A stretch of DNA of 64,000 nucleotides, from NCBI RefSeq assembly GCF_036884655.1, contig NC_088357.1, positions 9,802,501 through 9,866,500 of the forward strand. Direction: 5' to 3'. Origin of the DNA: Musa acuminata AAA Group (lineage: Eukaryota; Streptophyta; Magnoliopsida; Zingiberales; Musaceae). The notes beneath the pieces were generated by a model, which was given only the letters and a program-made list of their open reading frames with translations, was not told where the DNA came from and did no database searches. The translations under genes were made by a program, and so were the position numbers. Below are positions 14,846-26,375 of the stretch, in pieces (position 1 is the first letter of the stretch; every line of letters starts with the position of its first letter).

Positions 14846-15340
14846 CCACGCTCGTCCACGGATCGCTAGGCCGGGTTGTTAACTCGTTTGCGGTTTTTAG
14901 GGGAATGCCCTTAGACACGTTCTTGGGATTCGTTATGCTTCCAGAGACAGCAAACATCATTCTCGCCACGTAGCTGTCGAGCTAACCACCACGACAGTGG
15001 GCCCCACAATGATTGGCACATCAAATCATGGAAATATATATTAATGCTGTATTTTGCTCTTTATTATTTCCTTAAAAAAGAAAAAATAAATCTGAGGTTT
15101 CTGTAATACAAACAAAAAAGGCCTATCTGTAATTGCCTCTCATAAAGATGTCACCATCTTCATCAAAGAAACACCAACGCAGCAGCAGCTTTCATGCAAC
15201 TACTCCGCCTTCAATTCTCTACTTTGGATTGCCATGTCTGTAACCTGTAGCTTCATGGTCGTACGTAAGGCAACCAGAACTCTCCAAATGCTCCTTCAGT
15301 CGGTCGATCGGCTATGGTTAAGTCATCAGCAACATCTAAA
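14846..15340. other. Intergenic, H3.3 upstream and O-FucT 3' region
   Basis: No gene seen. The side nearest 15340 should hold the 3' UTR of the O-FucT gene (minus); the other side is distal H3.3 promoter. Confidence 0.5.
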
Positions 15341-18300
15341 TCACGTGGTAACAAGATGATGATGACCGGTGGTGTCGTCCGATTCCGACCGGCACAAGCA
15401 GTCCGGCAGAGGATTCTCGTAGAATGCTTCTTCGGACCGAAATCTTTCTTTTCCTCTTGTTCCAGAGATGGGACCTTTTCTCTTGCGAGGTGACCCTTGT
15501 CTGATGCACAAATGCAAGACGATAAGTGTCGAAGCAAGAAGGTGTGGACGTGGTTCTATTCATGGCCACATACCTTCCTTTGTGGGCTTCAAGAATCATG
15601 TTTGATAGCTTTTTTCCTTCTTTGAGCGATCCACGATCGATCTTATCAATCAAATGAACAAGTGATTTCCTGCATCGTAAATAAAAATAATACATTAAAC
15701 GACATATAAAAAACGTTCTTCCGACCTATCAACAGTACAATAGAATGTGTTGAAGGATGTCTTGAAGAGTTCATTTTCGAAGGACAACTCACCTATCGGG
15801 AGTGATGGTTTTTCGGTGGCCCAAGAAACGACGGTGACCCTCGACCGCCCTTGCCATGTTTCCCAGGTATGATGAAACGAAAACATCGCTTTCCACTGAG
15901 ACAATGTAATCCAATGCTGCCATTTGAGATGCATATGGTCTAAAAGGATCAAGCTCTTCTGCTGAAGCTAACTTTTCCTGCAAAGGAATGTATATTTTTT
16001 CATCTACAACCTTAAAACTCCAGGAGAAAGAAAGAAAAATTTTGATCAAGAACGAATGTTTTTAAGGCATCTCATGGTTTCATTTGCAAAGATTTTGTTT
16101 CCCTGAAGACAATGAAAAGAAAGAATTTTGTCTTCATATAAAACCTTCAACTAAGATTTTGTTTTCATGAAGACAATGAAAAGAAAGAAAAATGAAGATA
16201 TCATGCTAGTCCACCAAAAGGAGAGGAGTAGCTGATCCATTAAGAACACAATATAGGGAAATGTAAGTCTGATACTCGTCTATTATCAAACATCATCATA
16301 ACATTTACCCAAAACATATACAATCATGCTTTCATATCCTGCATTTTCTATATTTTATTGTCATTGTCATAAATCAAATGTCATGTGTTGTGAACAAATC
16401 TAACATATACCTACAAGTACGAACTGCCAACATTTAAATAAAAGGCTTCACCAGTTTTACTTTGTATAAAGAAAAGAAAACATATGAAGAGACTTCATGT
16501 TGCGTTATCAAATGTATTAGTACCTTGCTCATTAGTATCGGAAACCGGGATTGGAGATCAGCCATATGTGAATCACCTCCATATATATCACCAGCTGCAA
16601 TATATATTGGAGTACTTGATGGATATCCTAGAGCAGAAAGGAAAATTCCAACCTCTTTTGGCGTAAGGGGACAGTGACCTTTGGATCTCTGTTGCATGGG
16701 GTCAATGTCTTTCACCTTCCAGTATGGTGTGTTTTCTCTATAAAAGCAGAGAGAGAGAGAAAGCAGAGTAGATGAACATAATGCCAGTGAAGAGGTTGTT
16801 TCTTGGAAAAAAATGAGACATTAATCTGCAGAAGTTCTTACCTAATTTTGGTTAGCTCATTAGCTTCATGAGGACTGAAACCATATGTACAACCACTAAA
16901 AGCAAGTATGTCCTTCTCGAAACGTAAGTGCAGAGCAATAAATGGACCATATGATCTCATTCTCTCAACCAACAACTGCACTTTATACAAAGAATATGAA
17001 AGGGTAAAATAAGCTCCAAGTGTAAGTATTGTAATACAACGACAAATTTAGGAAACATAGAAGCTAAGCTATTACTTTTCCTAGTGCCTCAATGCTAGGG
17101 GCGAAACGAAGAGACTCGTAGAAAACTCGGCAACGGAGCTTCTGTATCTCAGAGGACAAATTGTTGTTAGCAAGACGAGAATCTGATTTAGCAGCTCGAA
17201 TAACCTGTCAGAAGGATGACATCAATGATAAATTTTATACAGTGTAGTAAATAAGTTTTGTGTTTTACAGTAGTACAGAGACTACACCTTATTATCATTC
17301 CATAATCGAGATATCTCATCCTGGTAATATTCTACACCAGACCAGCTCTTAAAATATTTCACTATTTTGGTAGATGCAGCAAGCTCCTTTGGTAGTTTCT
17401 TCACGATTTTCACATCATTTGCCAAAGAATGTATAAAGTGATCTTCGTCAAAGACATCCGAAAAATTGCTGCCATAGAATAATATGTCAATAGAAAGCAC
17501 AGATATTCTCAAACAAGACAAAAAGAGAATTACAAGTACCTAGAATCTTGCCAAAATGAGCTCTTATCGAGTTTTGGAATCACGAGAGTGGCATTGATAA
17601 TCCGCACAACTGCTACCATGTCAGAGATCTGCAATGAAAATCTCAGAACATTTATAATAGTTTATGGAAAAATGGTTAGACAAGAAATACCCACAACCTC
17701 CTGATGAACTTGTACATAAAATCGAGTAACGTTTCCAAATAAACATTGGGTTTTAAGCTAAAAGAACTATGAAAGTAGACAAGGAAGAAAGCATGTTCTG
17801 GTAGTCAATGTTGCGTTTTTACTTTTTTATTTTAATTCCCACAACTATTTGGGCCGATAGCCTTAAATGTAAAGAGAGTGATTATGTACAAATTTTAATT
17901 AAATAAAATTGAAAGATGAAGAAGGCCATGACTACTTGAATAAGTTACTTATTTTAATCTCGAATATTCAAGAGCTAGCACATCCATGAAAACTTGGGTG
18001 CATTGTATATCTCTAAGACATTTTTATGCAGGAAGATGGCAGGTTCAAGTTTTTAAACTAGTGAAGTGACTGGTAGGAACCACATGAAACATTGGCAATA
18101 GATAGTTAGATACCTGTCATAGGCTACAATTTCTTCTGGTTGAACTTAAATTTAATTATTTGTCCAAAAAAATCATAGAAACAGTGGCCAAACATCTGGA
18201 CAAACAATCCTAGTTCAGTTTTTGTTTCAGATGAAAAAAAATTACAAAGAGACTAGTACGTAGCAACCCCAATCAGTGAAGCATCTTGACTGTTGCAGAG

Positions 18301-20670
18301 TCGCAGACCTTATTGACTAGGTTGAAGAAGACAAGTAGGAAGATTGCCATTTTCTAGTAGTCAGTTCAACTAGCACAACTACTTTGGATGAATGAAATCA
18401 CAATTTTCATGAAGCAGACAAAGAGCAGTAATTATCCATTAGGTATAGCCGTATAGATAGGGTCCAAACAAATTGCTTGAAAAATAAAGTCAAGATTTCA
18501 ACCAAATTGCCAGGTATCCCATCTCTAAATCTTGGTTTGGCATGCCTAATTCGCATATGAAATCAACATGGTTGACTTAATGAAACCACTATGCAATATA
18601 GCAACTGTAGGACATGCTTTTTAAAAAAAAAATTTCAGACTACTCTCTCCTTTACCTCTTTTTTTGTCATTTGGTGATTAAAATAATAGGTCTTTGCACA
18701 TGTTGAACAATTATAAATAGATGTTATCATGCTGCCTCATGCATTTTTTTGTTAGATCATAAAGTGTTAAAGGTACTTGTTCATTTTTTGGAATTACAGA
18801 GTACCATAATATAAAATGCAATCAAGTACTCCCAACTATATCGATCAATAAAAAAAATAGAAAGCAAGGAAAGTGACAAGCATGATAATAGATTGGAAGT
18901 TGCTTTGCAACCAAATACAACGTGCGAACAACAACTTAGTCAACCACATGTCAAATTAAGGGTCCCAGCTAGTGGAATTTTAACCATCTTAAGAATACTT
19001 CCATAATATTTGACACTTTAAATTTAATTTAATTGTTGCCCACTACATCTATTTCTGATTTCTTAGTTTGTGGAGAAAATGCTATAATGAAGCAAGCAAA
19101 GCCTTTTTAAGTCATATGCAATCATCCAACAATATGTCAAGTCAAAAGGATTGCAACAATGGCAACCAATCTTCTCAAGAAAAAGATAGCCCGTCTCACA
19201 CTAAGATTCTTTTTCATTGGAAACTTTAACTGTAATGTTCTGACATATATTTTTCATGTTCAAAGCTAGAAACACTATCTTCATGTTTAGTCTCTTTGAG
19301 GACCATTCAACTCCAGATGAATTATAATATGAAACATGTTAAATCACACAACAGAATCTTATGATATGCTATATGTCTGCAGTTAACTCAATTTCTTTTC
19401 TAGCGACTAGATTTAGACAATACCAATCAGAATTGGAATTTTTCTTTGACCATTTAGAATGGAGCATGAACAAGATATACATAGGAAGATTGATTACCCC
19501 TGCCCTCATCTGGTTCAACCCACCATTGGTGCTCACTAACAGGTAACCTCTTGACTCTCCAGGAGCTGCAGTAAAAGAGAGCATTTCTTAAGATAAATGC
19601 AATCTGCCAAGTGAAGAAAGAATGGAAACAATCTCAGGAAATGGTGTAGTTTATTACGTGAATAAGATGAGCTGGGTTTAGTGCAAGGCACAAAGCCGCG
19701 ATCTGATGGAGGCTTCCACAGCTTCTCGAATTCCTCCGTCGTCTCCTGGCTCGTGCTATCCCACTGTCAATTCTAGAGGAGTGAAAAGAATGGGAGAGAT
19801 GGCATGATTGCTCAGCACTCCAAATATTCGACTAAAAACCTCCCATGAAGCCGTTAACGTCAAGAGATCAGATTGAGAAAAATTGCAACTTTGGCATCAA
19901 ATTGAAGGCGAAATCCATCAAACCAAGAGCTGATGGAGATCGAACAGAGAAATTAGTGGATCACCTGATGATGAGCAGCCGACGCCTTCGAGAGTTGAGG
20001 AGGAACCGTTTCTTGCACCCATTTGTGCTCGGAACGCCAGCTTCCATACCCAATCTCATGCCTCTGCTTACAACAAATCGTTAACTCTCGTAGAACATTT
20101 CTATCTGACGCTATAATACCTTTTTTGCGGGCCAAAAGAGAAAAATGAACCAGAAAACAATCAGAAAAGATCTGCAAAATGAGAGCTTACCATCTTCTAA
20201 ACAGAACCTTTGGCTGAAAAGAACAAAAAAATGGGTTCTTGATGTCGATGCATCAAGAAACATAACGAAAGAGATTTCTGATGCTAAAAATCGAAAAAAA
20301 CCTACATCAAGAGTCGTTTTTTATTCCGAAGAGATATAAACATTCCAAGAACGGATTTTTATGGACCGAGAGAGGTGTAAATTAAGAAAAGGATATCTTG
20401 AACAAATCCCAGGATATTGTGACTGAAAACCCCTATAAAGCGTCAAGAACCGGCCTTCGTTTGGAGAACATCAACGATTAAGAGAAAAGAAGAGGGAGAA
20501 GCAGCGACCTTGGGGAGCTTGTAAGCACCCGGGGAGGACGAGGAGGAGTAGGAGGACGAACGGGACACTTGCACGGCCAGCAGCGCCACCAGGAAGACGG
20601 TGCCGACGGCGATGGTCAGCAGCAACCGCATGACGGTCACCCTTCTCGGCCGCACCCTGCGCCTCTGCAT
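15341..20670 (-). CDS. Plant O-fucosyltransferase family protein (GT106/DUF246 type)
   Basis: Twelve exons on minus: 20670-20509, 20063-19965, 19763-19658, 19565-19498, 17628-17540, 17468-17288, 17204-17076, 16975-16842, 16737-16524, 15977-15793, 15669-15574, 15500-15341. The product is about 540 residues and all frames join. It is a type II membrane protein, probably Golgi: basic N-terminus, membrane anchor about 14-35 ([19 protein letters not shown]), Ser-rich stem, then a GT-B-like fold. Family signatures: [20 protein letters not shown] (about 127-147), [23 protein letters not shown], the donor-site [14 protein letters not shown] (His294, Arg296), [11 protein letters not shown], and the C-terminal [21 protein letters not shown] and [14 protein letters not shown]. 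The family is thought to transfer fucose or rhamnose to cell-wall glycans or proteins; the substrate here is unknown. Intron 4 (17629-19497) is the longest. The first Met is at 20670, with an alternative at residue 14. Confidence 0.9.
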
Positions 20671-22245
20671 CTCTCTCTCTCTCTCTCTCTTCGTCTTGAG
20701 GAGTCTGCTTCTCTTCTTTCTTTCTCCTTTTTCTGTGCTGCTTCTGGGTTCGCTTTTTCTTTTTCTTTGTGGGCAAGGAGAGGCTTGGATTGGCGCGTGA
20801 ATGCGCGTCCGCCTGAGCAGAGGCTTGAATTAAAGCCTTGAAATGACGGCAATTGCAGACCGCCGTACACAAATGAGCTTCGTTTCTTCTTCCCATCCAC
20901 ACGCGGTAGATGCTTCACACGTCCGAAGACACTTGTTGCTGCCCCCACGCAGATTCGACGAACCCACAACTCACCACCTGGCACATCAACCTTTTGACCC
21001 CCACGACTCCACTAAGAACTAACCACCTGCCATTTGCTACACTTCCACCGACCAGGCCTTGGAGATTCACCGCAACGACGTCACTGTCCCGTTCGTCCCA
21101 CAGATCTGTGTGCGCTCTGCACAAGAAGCAAGGCAGAGAAGGAGAGCGCGAGGAGGAAACATGTCTTTGACAACGGGTGATTTCGTACCACGTGGCAGTA
21201 CAAAAGATCTCGCGGTAAAGAATTCTTTGGTAGATTATTTTCTAGATTTGGTAGGATTAGCTGTTCATATTCTAATCCAAATCAGGAAACAAGAATGTCA
21301 GCTGCACTAACGTAATAATCTTTTGGCATATGATATTTTTTATCTTATATTGTTCACGATAACACAGACAGTAGTCCCTTTTATTGTGAACATTTTTATC
21401 ATGAAAGATCCGACCGAGTTAGATGTGATCCCACCATACCGAGTAATAAATATAAGAGACATATTTGGAAGTGGAAGATCCCAATTTTGACTTTGCCCAC
21501 CGACATGGATATATGGCAAGAATAGAAAGAGAAAGATGTCTCCACATGTTAGATTTCATCCTTTTATTTGTATGGCAATATTGAAGTGTTGGGGTTTTCT
21601 TTATGATGATTCTTCTTACCACAAAACATAGTTTTCTTGATGACTTATATAGAGAGGAGAACAAAAAGTACAAGGTCATATGCAGGGAAATGAAAGCCTC
21701 TATGAGGCGTCTGAGTCTGCTTAACCTGTAAATAATGAAAGGATGAAATCTCTTTATCGTTTATTATCGATACCAGTAAGGTTTGGAAAATATCTTAGGG
21801 TTTATAATTCTATTCCGATTACTTGGATGATCATGATTATGAACTTACCGAAGCATGTAGAATACTGACGAAGACATCCTACTCTTCCATTTTGTTTAGT
21901 TTGTTCTACTGCTGTCTTACATTTTGTTGGATTACAGGAAGAGCTGATCATCAAAACATCTTCTTCCTTTCAATTTAGATTTTTTGTACTCTGTCACTGC
22001 ATAATTCAGAGTTCAGGAAGAGCCTCAGTACAAGTACGATTTGCACTACATCGTCTATCGGTGACAGAGCAATGGCAGGCCGGCAGCGACTCGGTCAGTC
22101 TCTTCTTTCATCTGTCTTATACTCGTTTATAGTCTTCCATGGCCAGTTTTGGGATGCTAGAAAGAGTTAAAGATGTTGATTATCTTCTGAGTGTCATTTA
22201 CATCTCACCTTGCAAGTGCATAAACATCTTTGGCCACAGTTTTTT
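20671..22245. other. O-FucT promoter and leader, then intergenic
   Basis: 20671-20900 is GA-rich on the transcribed (minus) strand, including a CT/GA run at about 20671-20690, and is likely leader. Beyond about 21000 I see no gene, no clear repeat and no RNA gene. ORFs here are short and compositionally random. Confidence 0.45.
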
Positions 22246-22470
22246 CCCTCTATAATTAATTATGGTTAGTATTTTGATCCTTATATTTTTAAAAATAATA
22301 TTGAGTCTCTACACTTACGGAGGTGAAAAAAATCGCATGTGTTGTCATATGTAAAAAAAAAAAATACAAATGAAAAAGATAGAAACATATTTTTATTATT
22401 TTTAAATTATTAAATTTATATTCACTTCTCGCCCTAATTGATTTCTCTTCCTCTCCTCTTTCTAACCTAC
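22246..22470 (+). repeat. Left inverted arm of the foldback element
   Basis: AT-rich arm ending at 'ttctcttcctctcctctttc'. It is the degenerate reverse complement of 23862-24108, with small indels, mainly in the poly-A part. Confidence 0.7.
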
Positions 22471-23229
22471 TTGCCCACCACTTGCTCACAATACCCACTC
22501 GACCGTCGCTTCTCTTGTATTGGTCACCATCGTTGCACCGAACCCGCTCGACTGTCGTTGCTCCTGCACCACTTGTTATCACTGCACTAGACCTAGCTCG
22601 CCTATCGCACCTGCTCACTCATCACTCACCTGCCGCACAATTGGGTGTGTTCGCTACGACAAAAAGGCTGGTGGGTCGATTCTAAAGCTTATGGAGTTTG
22701 CAAAGGACAGAGTGGAGGACAACAAAAGTGTAGCTGATCGATAATGGAGGGTTGGGGAGCTTTCCGTTGCACATGAGGACGATGATCTTGGAGTCTTGCA
22801 AGAAGGTGCTGAGGTCATCTGGGTTCATGTTTAGGGATGATTGGGTTTCACCATCACTTATTCATTTGTTTGCTTTTGCTTCTCTTTGCATGTTCACTCA
22901 GCTGACTTTATCCATGGAATGACATCCAATTGTTTATAGATTCCAATTATATTAATAATTTGTTATATGTAGTAATCATGAGATGACAGCCACACAACAA
23001 TACACTCTTTTTTTTGAACTTTTCATAATGTTCAAACCAGAACAAGGAGGGCAGCCTACATGGATGAACAATGCTGCTTGGGGCCATTGGACTTCGATCC
23101 TTGATTCTTGCCACTATTGTACCCAACGAGGTCCAAGAACTTATCGATCTTGGTGAGTAGCGGGAGTACCGTAGCAAAAGTAGAGATGCACAAGCAGTAA
23201 GCTTCTTTGACAACGACGAGACTATCGTC

Positions 23230-23860
23230 GGCCAGGGCAGGTATGACGGGGTTATGGGCATGCAGGTGTAGCGAGCAAGCAAGGTGCGACTAGCGAGCTG
23301 GGTTTGGTGCAATGACGGTGAGTGGTGCAAGTGCGGTTGTTGAGCAATGCAAGAGCAATGACGTTCGAGCAAGTCCGATGTAGTGACGACGAGCAGTGTA
23401 AGACATGTGGCGATCGAGTAGTGCAGGAGCAATGACGATCGAGCAAGTCCAATGCAACGATGACGAGCAATGCAAGAGAGGTGGCGGTTGAGCAGTGCAG
23501 GGGCGACGGTGAGCACTACAAGTGCGATGGTCGAGTGGTGCAAGAGTGATGGTGATCAAGCAGGTTCTGTGTGACAGCGATGAGCAATGCAGAAGAGGTG
23601 GTGGTCGAACAGTGTAGGAGCGGTAGCAATCAAGCGGGTCTATTACAGCGGGGTCGAGCAGTGCAGGAGAGGCAACAATCGAGCGATGCAGGAGCGACGA
23701 TGACGAGTGATGCAAGAGAAACAACAATCGAGCGATGCAGGAGTGGCAGCGATGAGCGGTACGAGAGAGGCAACAATCAAGCAATGTAGGAGTGATGGTG
23801 ACGAGCAGTGCAGGTACGATGACGATTGAACGATGCAGGCGCGACGGGAAGTAGATCGGA
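23230..23860. repeat. GC-rich degenerate minisatellite inside the foldback element
   Basis: Many imperfect copies of a unit built from 'gagcagtgcaggagcgacg', with irregular spacing of about 20-35 bp, such as 'gatcgagcaagtccaatgc' and 'tgacgagcaatgcaagagag'. The long open frames seen here on minus come from this repetitiveness, translating to Leu/His/Cys/Ser-rich repeats, and are not genes. A short inverted counterpart lies at 22480-22640. Confidence 0.75.
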
Positions 23861-23861
23861 A

Positions 23862-24108
23862 AGAAGAGAGGAAGAGAAATCGATTAGGGCAAGAAATGAA
23901 TATAAATTTAATAATTAAAAAAAATTATATGTTTATCTTTTTTATTCATTTTTTTTTTGTACGTGACAACACGTGTTATCTTTTCGTTGACGAAATTTAT
24001 GACATAAGAAGAATTATGATTAAATATTTTACCTTCATAAGTGCATAGATCATAATATTATTTTTTAAAATATAAGATTGAGATATTAATTATAATTAAC
24101 TATAGGGG
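23862..24108 (-). repeat. Right inverted arm of the foldback element
   Basis: Starts at 'aagagaggaagagaaatcga' and ends at 'ttaactatagggg'; reverse-complement partner of 22246-22470. Confidence 0.7.
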
Positions 24109-24665
24109 ATAGATAATATGTAATTATCCCAGTTACATATGATCAAAGTTGCATGGAAACTCATTGTTGGCTGACTTATCTTGTTGGTGAACGAAAATTC
24201 CTTGACTAACACGGTTGTCACCTTATGACTAGTGTGGTCTGTAGATCATATTTAGGTGTACTGTAGGTTCCATCAAACATGGGTTTTGTCTCCTGTAATC
24301 TTGTAGTTTTTGGATAACTACAAGTTGTCCATTCTTATCCTTTGTAGTTTTTGTTGTGTCTTTTATGTTCTATTATCATGTTCATCTTTTTCCACACCGA
24401 GCATGACACTGAAGTATAACTGAGAATGAGAAATATAGATCATATTATTATTCTAGGTTGCATCCCGGCACGATTCACATCACCGAGATTGGCAGCAGGA
24501 AGGAAGTACAGAAGGCCATGTGATAAGGACAGGTAACACAGTATTCTGAGGCAACTCGCATTCAATGTTCATCTCGGTGACTCATGCATCCAGACAGAAG
24601 AAGATGTTCCTGTCACGAACAGCAGAATCCGTTCACGAATTCATGGTTGCAGAAACTTCCTGCAC
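24109..24665. other. Intergenic, no gene recognised
   Basis: AT-rich, no supported feature. Confidence 0.4.
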
Positions 24666-24936
24666 GTTCACCATTGCTGTGTAGTTGCAGGTAGTGACAC
24701 TGCAGGAGCTGTTCTTGGTCGATAGATGAGTTGTAATAGAAATGATTTGAGCTACTGTTCACCATCGCTGTGTGGTTGCAGGTAGTGACACTGCAGGAGC
24801 TGTTCTTGGTCGATAGATGAGTTGTAATAGAAATGATTGAGCTACTGTTCACCATTGCTGTGTAGCTGCAGGTAGTGACACTGCAGGAGCTGTTCTTGGT
24901 CGACAGGTGAGTTGTAATAGGAATGAGTGAGCTGCG
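24666..24936. repeat. Three tandem copies of a 90-91 bp unit
   Basis: The unit begins 'gttcaccattgctgtgtag' and includes 'gcaggtagtgacactgcagg', 'agctgttcttggtcgatag' and 'gagttgtaataga'. Copies start at 24666, 24757 and 24847. Copies 1 and 2 are nearly identical; copy 3 carries several substitutions, such as gacagg for gatag. It lies about 370 bp downstream of the HD-Zip stop (minus gene). Confidence 0.9.
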
Positions 24937-25309
24937 GGAGTAAGTGAGACGATGGAGCTACACAATTCAAGCAGTTGAAGGTGGTTGGTCTGCAAGATTG
25001 GAGAGTCCATCACGAACTCTCAGCATAAGTTCAGTTCAATGAACATTCCATCAAGAACTCGACTAGAATTATAAGCTATCTATCGTTAATTTGAGCTTAA
25101 GCGGTCGTGTCAGTAATTTATATTCAACAAGTTGATGGATTAGTTTTTGTGGGAAAGGAAAAGAGATGGATGAATCGCTAAAGTGGAAATGAAAATAAAA
25201 ACATGTAATTTAAGTTTCAGGAAATAAATATTAATTACATTACAAACTCTGCTCTGGATTACCACTAATATTACCATCGATCTATCTCCATGTACGGCCG
25301 TGGCTACTT
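24937..25309. other. 3' flank of the HD-Zip gene
   Basis: Non-coding. The part next to 25310 is expected to be the HD-Zip 3' UTR; polyA signals were not pinned down. Confidence 0.45.
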
Positions 25310-26335
25310 CTAATTCCAGTCGTCGGAGCACCAGTTGAGAATGGGCGGCTGGTCGTCGGAGAAGAAGCTGATGAACGGTTCCTCCTCCTCCATCATCAAC
25401 ATGTGGTGATGTTGATGGTGCAGGAATCCTTCCTCCTTGATGGCGCCAGAGAGATGATCCGGATCAAGAAAAAGTGGCGCGGAAATTGTCTCAGCAGCCG
25501 TAGGCAGCGGCCGCACCGCGTCCATCGACGAGGGCTTCCCCCGTCGAGGGATGTTTTCGTCGTTGAGGACGGCGCTGGAGTCGCTTTCGGACGATCCGTC
25601 CTTGTAGAACAGAGCCGCGGGATCCTTTTCTGACGACGAGGGCGGCGCGGCCTTGGTCTCGGCTTCGGAGATCACCGGCTCTTTCTTCACGGAGGAGAAG
25701 CTGAGGCGCTGCTCCCCCGACGACAACTTGGCCTTGAGCTCTCCGATCTGCATCACGAACACGGAACGAGTTCACGAGAAAGAATCCAGATTGCGTAGCT
25801 CTCAACGGTTGAACCGATGGATTCGTGACTCACCTGGGTGAGGAGAGACTCCTTGTCGCGGCGGAGCGAATCGTAGTCGAGGCGGAGCGCGTCGTAGTTG
25901 GCCTCGAGGGCGGCGTAGTCGCGCTCCAGCTGCTTGGTCTTGCACCGGGCCCGGCGGTTCTGGAACCAGACGGCCACCTGCCGCGGCTGGAGGCCCAGCT
26001 GTTGTGCCAGCCTCAGCTTCCGCTCCGGTTCCAGCTTGTTCTCCACCTCGAAGCTCCTCTCCAGAGCTCTCACCTGCGCCGCGCTCAGCCGCCGCTTCTT
26101 CTCTCCTTGTACCGCCGCCTCATCATCTTCCACCATGGACTCGCTGTTCTCCTCTGTAGGTATCCGACATGAACAATCAACAAAGGTGAGCCCCGTGTGT
26201 ATGATTCGTCATCCACCTCCCTAATTAATGAGAATTCTCAAGGTGATCAACGACCAAAAATAACCGAGGCATGAATGCAGTACCAGATGGGCAGATCGGC
26301 ATGAGACACCCCCAATCTGCGATGCGCCTCTTCAT
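25310..26335 (-). CDS. Homeodomain-leucine zipper class I transcription factor
   Basis: Three exons on minus: 26335-26284, 26153-25834, 25747-25310; 269 residues, all junctions GT-AG and in frame. It is a nuclear DNA-binding activator or repressor that dimerises through its zipper and binds CAATNATTG-type sites; class I members act in ABA, drought and growth responses. Seen in sequence: short N-terminus MKRRIADWG, homeodomain about 35-92 ([20 protein letters not shown], helix 3 with [12 protein letters not shown]), then a leucine zipper with heptads ([33 protein letters not shown]). The acidic C-terminus has [20 protein letters not shown] and ends DDWN, the AHA-like end of the ATHB5/6/16 and HOX4/HOX16 branch. 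The two-intron layout with the second intron inside the zipper is typical. Oddity: residue 88, homeodomain position 56, is Cys (TGC) where this family has Trp (RARWKTKQ). A start at the second Met (26136) would lose only the first 23 residues. Confidence 0.92.
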
Positions 26336-26355
26336 CTTGTAGATCTAGCCAGCTA

Positions 26356-26375
26356 CTCTCTCTCTCTCTCTCTCT
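26356..26375. repeat. (CT)n microsatellite in the HD-Zip leader
   Basis: CT dinucleotide run about 20 bp upstream of the HD-Zip start; GA on the transcribed strand. GA-rich leaders are common in plant genes. Confidence 0.8.

Larger units (their letters stand above)
22246..24108. mobile_element. Foldback-type DNA element with long inverted arms (non-autonomous)
   Basis: The outer ends are inverted copies. Plus strand from 22246 reads 'ccctctataattaattatgg', and the complement from 24108 reads 'cccctatagttaattataat'. The match continues through 'aaaataatatt', 'cacttacggagg' versus 'cacttatgaagg', 'gtgttgtca', poly-A, and 'gccctaattgatttctcttc' versus 'gccctaatcgatttctcttc'. The AT-rich arm is about 220-245 bp (22246-22470 and 23862-24108). 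Inward, both sides continue into GC-rich degenerate repeats in opposite orientation (22480-22640 and about 23230-23860). No transposase is visible. The length of the arms suggests a MULE-like or foldback element. A target-site duplication was not found by eye. Confidence 0.75.

Noticed and set aside
22947..23784. Long minus-strand ORFs of about 160-200 residues
   Set aside because: They run through the degenerate minisatellite in several frames at once, which indicates repeat composition rather than a protein gene.
24666..24936. Tandem units considered as a CRISPR-like array
   Set aside because: Units are contiguous 90-mers without unique spacers in a plant nuclear genome; a simple tandem repeat.
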